A stretch of DNA of 24,439 nucleotides from a virus, in the IMG/VR virus record IMGVR_UViG_3300048924_000209, positions 1 through 24,439 of that record, one strand, 5' to 3'. The notes below the pieces were generated by a model. That model had not been told where the DNA came from. It saw only the letters and a program-made list of their open reading frames with translations, and made no database searches. This document shows positions 21,194 to 24,439 of this stretch, piece after piece; position 1 is the stretch's first letter; each line of letters begins with the position of its first letter. A program made the position numbers and the translations under genes.

Positions 21194-21877
21194 TCAAGCG
21201 GCAACTGGCGTCTGATCTATAACAACGGGAAGAATCTGCCAAGCCTCTATCGTGATGGCCCATGTCCCGCCGAACACGACACGCGCCGACTTGCCGTCGC
21301 TGCTCTCGATCACGCCGACCATGCCGGCGAAAGCAGGGTAATCCGCCACGCGCACCCTGTCGCCGGCAGCAAACCTGCGACGTTCCGAGCGAAGCGCCTT
21401 TAACCTGGCAGCCTTGGTGCGCATCGCCGCGGCGCGTGCACGGCGTTCCTCGTCACGCGTCTCGCATTCCCGAAGTGCAGCAATGATTTCCGCCTGCTCC
21501 CTCTCCTCAGCGCGTAACCCGTCGATCTGAGCATCGCCAACCAGCGGCACGCGCCCAGCGTGGCGGAAGATAGAAAATGACGGGTGTGGACTGACTGCAG
21601 CGACCGACGCAATCGCGAGCTCGCCCAGGTGCACGGCGCGGGCGAACACGAGAGTGGGCATGATCGGCGCGTCAACGTCGATCGTCGGACGCTTTCCACC
21701 GGGGAGCAGGCGGGCATGAGCTCGGACGCGCCGCATCACGCGCTCTGGCGTCCATACATCGAAGCCAGCTTCCCGCAGCGACCGCGCCAGCGGTAGCGTC
21801 TTCGCGCCTGTCGTTCGCAGGATGATCCAGCGATCGGCCGCCGCACCATCCCGTTCATCCCGCCCCACCATTACCAT
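21194..21877 (-). CDS. NusG/RfaH-like transcription elongation factor (phage antiterminator candidate)
   Basis: About 227 residues from the ATG at 21877. A second ATG at 21871 has better spacing to GGTGGGG and may be the real start; a TTG at 21892 is less likely. Residues 16-118 look like an NGN domain (DRWIILRTTGAKTLPLARSL, then GFDVWTPERVMRRVR, then PIMPTLVFARAV). Residues 122-168 form a charged coil. Residues 170-222 form a KOW domain (FAAGDRVRVADYPAFAGMVG, VVFGG). NusG family proteins bind RNA polymerase and change pausing and termination. A separate NusG paralogue next to a long operon usually acts on that operon, as RfaH and LoaP do. Here it is the first gene of the leftward late block. 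The family call is good; the antiterminator role is inference. Confidence 0.82.
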   Translation of the reverse strand: MVMVGRDERDGAAADRWIILRTTGAKTLPLARSLREAGFDVWTPERVMRRVRAHARLLPGGKRPTIDVDAPIMPTLVFARAVHLGELAIASVAAVSPHPSFSIFRHAGRVPLVGDAQIDGLRAEEREQAEIIAALRECETRDEERRARAAAMRTKAARLKALRSERRRFAAGDRVRVADYPAFAGMVGVIESSDGKSARVVFGGTWAITIEAWQILPVVIDQTPVAA

Positions 21878-22118
21878 TTCCCCACCCAGCAAACCTAAAA
21901 GAACATACCTAGAACGACGCGATTTCGCTATCCGCTCGAACGTCGCACCGCGGCGGCCTTGGCGCGCGCCGCCTCGGCATCGTCCGGCCGTCCCATGCGG
22001 TCGTACAGCGCAGCGCTGGCTTCGAACGCCGCGGCCTGGTCGGCGGCGGGTACGCCTACGACGACGCCATTAATCGGCTTGCTGTCGGCCTGGTCGAGTG
22101 CCTCCGCCGGGTGCCGGC
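21878..22118. pseudogene. Divergent junction with gene-like frames lacking starts on both strands
   Basis: On the minus strand a frame is open from 22182 to a TAG at 21928-21930 and ends in convincing protein sequence (AADQAAAFEASAALYDRMGR, then AEAARAKAAAVRRSSG), but it has no ATG, GTG or TTG before the Met of DRMGR. On the plus strand a frame ends GYAYDDAINRLAVGLVECLR...VPA with a TGA at 22120-22122 that overlaps the GTG of the next gene, again with no start after the TAG at 21910. The two are codon-for-codon antisense, so at most one is real. Either would be a truncated remnant. AT-richer bases at 21893-21915 carry a TAGGTATGT/TAGGTTTGC near-repeat. Confidence 0.45.
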
Positions 22119-22328
22119 GTGAATAAGTGGATCGACTGGCCCGGCGGCCCGTGCCCGGAGCCCGCCGGGACCAAGGTGAATTTCACCACCAAGGTGACCG
22201 GGCGGCTCCCCGTGAAGCTGCGGGATGAGCTGGAGGCCGAGATCCACGACGTCGCGGACCTCGAATGGGAGTTCCCGCGGCTCCGCCACAACGTCTCTGC
22301 CTATCGTCTTGTCGAGGTGGCAAAATGA
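22119..22328 (+). CDS. Small phage protein with W-GG-CP motif
   Basis: A 69-residue protein from the GTG at 22119, starting (M)NKWIDWPGGPCPEPAGTKV. The N-terminal pattern 'W-I-D-W-x-G-G-x-C-P' is one I recognise from small proteins in many phages, and supports this start over the GTG at 22098. No strong ribosome site is visible; the GTG overlaps an upstream TGA, so translation may have been coupled to a gene now lost. The remaining part (RLPVKLRDELEAEIHDVADL) is helical. First intact gene of the rightward operon. Function unknown. Confidence 0.7.
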   Translation: MNKWIDWPGGPCPEPAGTKVNFTTKVTGRLPVKLRDELEAEIHDVADLEWEFPRLRHNVSAYRLVEVAK

Positions 22329-22693
22329 GGTTGGCGCGCTCCGCCTTTCAGACCCGCAAGCCGCGCCGCGCCGGTCGCCCGGCATGGAAGTGCGCCGACG
22401 AGTTCCGTCGCTGGCTGCGCAAGCTGCCGTGCGCGAAGTGCGGCCACGTCGGCGACGACGCGAATCCGATCGTCGCCGCGCATGTCGATCATGCGGGCGG
22501 GAAGGGCATGGCGACCAAAGTTGCCGACAGGCACAGCCTACCGCTCTGCAATGACTGCCATACCGAGCAGCACCGTGTCGGCTGGATGACCTTCGAAAAG
22601 GGCCTGCCGATGGCCGACGCGGTTGCCCTGGCTGGCGTCTTCTGGGTCGAATGGCCGGGCCGCCTTCAATGGGAACGGGAGTTGGCGGCGTGA
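22325..22693 (+). CDS. HNH / Ref-like zinc nuclease (DUF968-like)
   Basis: A 122-residue protein. The ATG at 22325 overlaps the previous stop (ATGA). Zinc site candidates are C36-x2-C39 (LPCAKCGH) and C75-x2-C78-H79 (LPLCNDCHTEQH), with H53 and H56 (VAAHVDHAGGKG) at the catalytic position and a GMATKVADRHSLPLC segment. This matches small phage nucleases related to Ref and DUF968, which cut DNA, often in recombination or repair. It differs from the packaging HNH protein in spacing. Activity and substrate are inferred. Confidence 0.82.
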   Translation: MRLARSAFQTRKPRRAGRPAWKCADEFRRWLRKLPCAKCGHVGDDANPIVAAHVDHAGGKGMATKVADRHSLPLCNDCHTEQHRVGWMTFEKGLPMADAVALAGVFWVEWPGRLQWERELAA

Positions 22694-23118
22694 CCCGCGA
22701 TCCCGACCTTGCCCAGGCTATCGTCGACATGCGCCCGGTCTATGCCGAGTGGCGCGTGCTGGCGAAGCGGCTGCGCACCCTCAACCCGTCGCTCGAATCC
22801 GTCGCCGTCGCTCGGACGCGCGCGCAGATCGCTGATCTTCGTGGCCGCATCGTCACCAGGGCGGAAAGGCTTGCCTATGATCCGGCAGGGTTCACCCTGA
22901 TCCTGTACGCCGAGCATTACGAGCGCGGTCGACTGAGGCGGAAACCGAGCGCCACCCAGATGGCGAACGCGCTACGCGGCGAGCGCAAGCACCGGGCGGA
23001 AGCGCTGTCCGAAGCCGAGCACGAATTCCAACGCGCGCGGGACGCCCTCGAAAAGCGTCGCGCCGAAGACGCGGCCGGTCGCGCCGCGTGCGCTCTCTAC
23101 ACCGGGTTCGACCGGTGA
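22690..23118 (+). CDS. Unrecognised helical protein
   Basis: A 142-residue protein. The GTG at 22690 overlaps the nuclease stop (GTGA). Nearly all of it is charged helix (LAQAIVDMRPVYAEWRVLAK, QIADLRGRIVTRAERLAYD, and the coiled-coil ALSEAEHEFQRARDALEKRR). Residues 73-95 (GFTLILYAEHYERGRLRRKP) are the only clearly mixed part. It may bind DNA or a partner protein. No family recognised. Confidence 0.72.
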   Translation: MTRDPDLAQAIVDMRPVYAEWRVLAKRLRTLNPSLESVAVARTRAQIADLRGRIVTRAERLAYDPAGFTLILYAEHYERGRLRRKPSATQMANALRGERKHRAEALSEAEHEFQRARDALEKRRAEDAAGRAACALYTGFDR

Positions 23119-23150
23119 GCATCCCGAACCGCAAAAGAGGAGCTGGTAGA

Positions 23151-23330
23151 GTGCCTATCCAGAATCCGGCGACCCGTGCGCCGCGCCACTTGGTGGCGGA
23201 AGAGCTGCAGTATTTCCCCGAGCCCGAGCCGTTGGTGACCTGGCTGAACGTCCGGGACTTCACCCTCGGCGCCGTATCGGCCGCGCTGGTTATCGTCGCG
23301 GTCGCCGCGCACCATGGGCTGACGATATGA
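23151..23330 (+). CDS. Small single-pass membrane protein
   Basis: A 59-residue protein from the GTG at 23151, with GAGGAG eight bases before it. A GTG at 23115 overlapping the previous stop would add 12 residues. A C-terminal hydrophobic helix (about 40-56, LGAVSAALVIVAVAAHHG) suggests a tail-anchored membrane protein with a soluble N-terminus of about 38 residues. Function unknown. Confidence 0.65.
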   Translation: MPIQNPATRAPRHLVAEELQYFPEPEPLVTWLNVRDFTLGAVSAALVIVAVAAHHGLTI

Positions 23331-23536
23331 CGCACTGTCAGCGCGCGCGACGCCTTCGCCAGATCCATGCCCGGCGCCATGCCATCGATCTCGAAATCCG
23401 CTCTCTCGATACCGAAGCTCGGGGGCTTGAGAACGAGCATAGCTGGGCGCTCGGGTTCAAGGTGCCGCTCCGTGGGCGGCGGCTAATTGACGAGATGGAC
23501 CGCCTGGATGGCGACCGAAAGGTGGTGGGGCTGTGA
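23327..23536 (+). CDS. Small charged helical protein
   Basis: A 69-residue, Arg-rich protein (MTHCQRARRLRQIHARRHAI) with a coiled-coil-like middle (LEIRSLDTEARGLENEH) and a short C-terminal helix. ATG at 23327 overlaps the previous stop (ATGA). Not recognised; small basic helical proteins of this kind are common in phage early operons. Confidence 0.62.
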   Translation: MTHCQRARRLRQIHARRHAIDLEIRSLDTEARGLENEHSWALGFKVPLRGRRLIDEMDRLDGDRKVVGL

Positions 23537-23784
23537 AACCTACCCATGGAGGCTACCCCGATGCCAAGCCGAAGCGCCGCTGCCATCCCATCCATCTGCA
23601 AATCGCAAGGGCCAGCGAGGAGCACGATATGTGGCGGCGCCGGTTCGCGGCGGTCAGCAGCCTCAAGGCCTTCGATGACCGCCCGCCGGAATTCGCTGAC
23701 CGCGACGGCAGATGGAGCATGGCCGAGCTGCTGAACTACATGGCCAGTGCTTGCGGTTTTGCGCGCACCGAGGGGCGCGAGTGA
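23533..23784 (+). CDS. Small hypothetical protein
   Basis: An 83-residue protein. The GTG at 23533 overlaps the previous stop (GTGA). It begins MKPTHGGYPDAKPKRRCHP and has a helical core (ARASEEHDMWRRRFAAVSSL, WSMAELLNYMASACGFA). No motif recognised. Codon use and overlaps match its neighbours. Confidence 0.65.
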   Translation: MKPTHGGYPDAKPKRRCHPIHLQIARASEEHDMWRRRFAAVSSLKAFDDRPPEFADRDGRWSMAELLNYMASACGFARTEGRE

Positions 23785-24014
23785 TGGCTGATATCGTCGA
23801 TCTCGCAAGCGAGCTTGAGCAAGAGCACCTGGCGCGCAGCATCCGTGCTGCCCGGGTTCCTATCCCTGTCGGTGTTGCCGGCGAATGCGAACAGTGCGGG
23901 GATGACATGCCCCGCCTGATCGAGGGCCGCTGCGGGTTCTGTAGGGACGGCAGGCGCCGCCCTGCCGTCGCCGTCCTCACGCTCGACCAGCTCGCCGCGG
24001 AGGGTCCGCTATGA
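23784..24014 (+). CDS. TraR/DksA-like zinc-finger protein
   Basis: A 76-residue protein. The ATG at 23784 overlaps the previous stop (TGATG). A four-Cys zinc finger, C35-x2-C38 and C50-x2-C53 (GECEQCGDDMPRLIEGRCGF), follows an N-terminal helix (IVDLASELEQEHLARSIRAA), the layout of short phage TraR proteins. TraR binds the RNA polymerase secondary channel and alters promoter choice without ppGpp. The usual 'R-R-x-A-x-P-G' between the Cys pairs is replaced by a shorter, different loop, so the match is partial. Confidence 0.75.
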   Translation: MADIVDLASELEQEHLARSIRAARVPIPVGVAGECEQCGDDMPRLIEGRCGFCRDGRRRPAVAVLTLDQLAAEGPL

Positions 24015-24439
24015 GCGCGTTGGATCTCGGCCGGCACGACCGCGTCACCGAAGTGCAGGGCCCGCGCGCCTATGAGGTGCGGACCGGCAAGCGCTACCTC
24101 CATGGCTTAGAGGATGGTGAGGTGCGCGGCTGGCCGGAATATCACCTCTTCATCCTGGACGAGCGCACCGGGTCGCTGATGATCGAGGGCGGGTACGGCA
24201 CGTTCTCCTATTGCTGGCCGAACCGCGCCAGAGACAGCGAAAGCCTGCATGCGTTCCTGTACGATCTCGACTTCGACTATTTCATGAAGAAGGCGTCGAA
24301 GACACCGCACCGCGTGTTCGATGGCGAAAAGACGGTGGCCGAGATGCGGGCTTCGGTGATCCAGTCTCGCAAGTGGGGCGATATCACCAAGCGCGAAGCG
24401 GCTGATATCTGGTTCGACATTGCCCACGAGATCGATAAC
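24011..24439 (+). CDS. Unrecognised protein, 3' end beyond window
   Basis: Open from the ATG at 24011 (overlapping the previous stop, ATGA) to the window edge, giving 143 residues so far. It has a beta-rich first half (AYEVRTGKRYLHGLEDGEVR, YHLFILDERTGSLMIEGGYG) and then SYCWPNRARDSESLHAFLYD, a segment with the look of small phage early proteins. The last part (DIWFDIAHEID) is helical. I do not recognise the family. It continues the rightward operon without a gap. Confidence 0.75.
   Translation, partial: MSALDLGRHDRVTEVQGPRAYEVRTGKRYLHGLEDGEVRGWPEYHLFILDERTGSLMIEGGYGTFSYCWPNRARDSESLHAFLYDLDFDYFMKKASKTPHRVFDGEKTVAEMRASVIQSRKWGDITKREAADIWFDIAHEIDN

Noticed and set aside
1-24439. CRISPR arrays or insertion sequences
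   Set aside because: No regularly spaced repeats, transposase motifs or terminal inverted repeats were seen on reading through.

Overview
The window is a piece of a siphovirus genome or prophage from a GC-rich alphaproteobacterium. The high G+C, the codon use and the flavour of several proteins suggest a sphingomonad host, but that host call is inference. Almost every gene overlaps its neighbour by one or four bases (ATGA, GTGA or TGATG), as in tightly packed phage operons. No integrase, repressor, replication or lysis gene was recognised here.

Positions 1-20665 read leftwards (minus strand) and form one late block. In transcription order from the right: two small proteins (20665-20147), an HNH nuclease (20113-19784), a ~250 bp gene-free gap that may hold cos, small and large terminase, a small membrane protein, portal, prohead protease with an apparent nested scaffold, major capsid protein, a decoration-like protein, a family 2-type glycosyltransferase, two small proteins, a spike-base-like protein, the gp6-like head-tail adaptor, an HK97 gp10-like protein, a tail terminator-like protein, a small protein, the tail tube protein, an unknown protein, the tail chaperone pair joined by a likely -1 frameshift, the tape measure, and a baseplate cassette (DUF2460, DUF2163 hub, NlpC/P60 peptidase, large tail protein). 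The baseplate cassette has the same gene order as the tail tip of gene transfer agents such as RcGTA.

Positions 20666-22118 are a transition zone. They hold an initiator-like tRNA-Met(CAT), a NusG-like protein (NGN plus KOW domains) read leftwards at the head of the late block, several hairpins, and a stretch (21878-22118) with gene-like frames on both strands that lack start codons and may be a recombination scar. Positions 22119-24439 read rightwards: eight overlapping small genes, among them an HNH/Ref-like zinc nuclease, a TraR/DksA-like zinc-finger protein and several unrecognised proteins. The last gene runs off the window.

The most notable points are: the NusG paralogue upstream of the late genes, the likely antiterminator for them; the phage-borne initiator-like tRNA; a shared ~75-residue domain inserted in both the tail tube and the head-tail adaptor; a different inserted module in the tail terminator; a scaffold apparently made from an internal start within the protease gene; and a glycosyltransferase inside the head operon.
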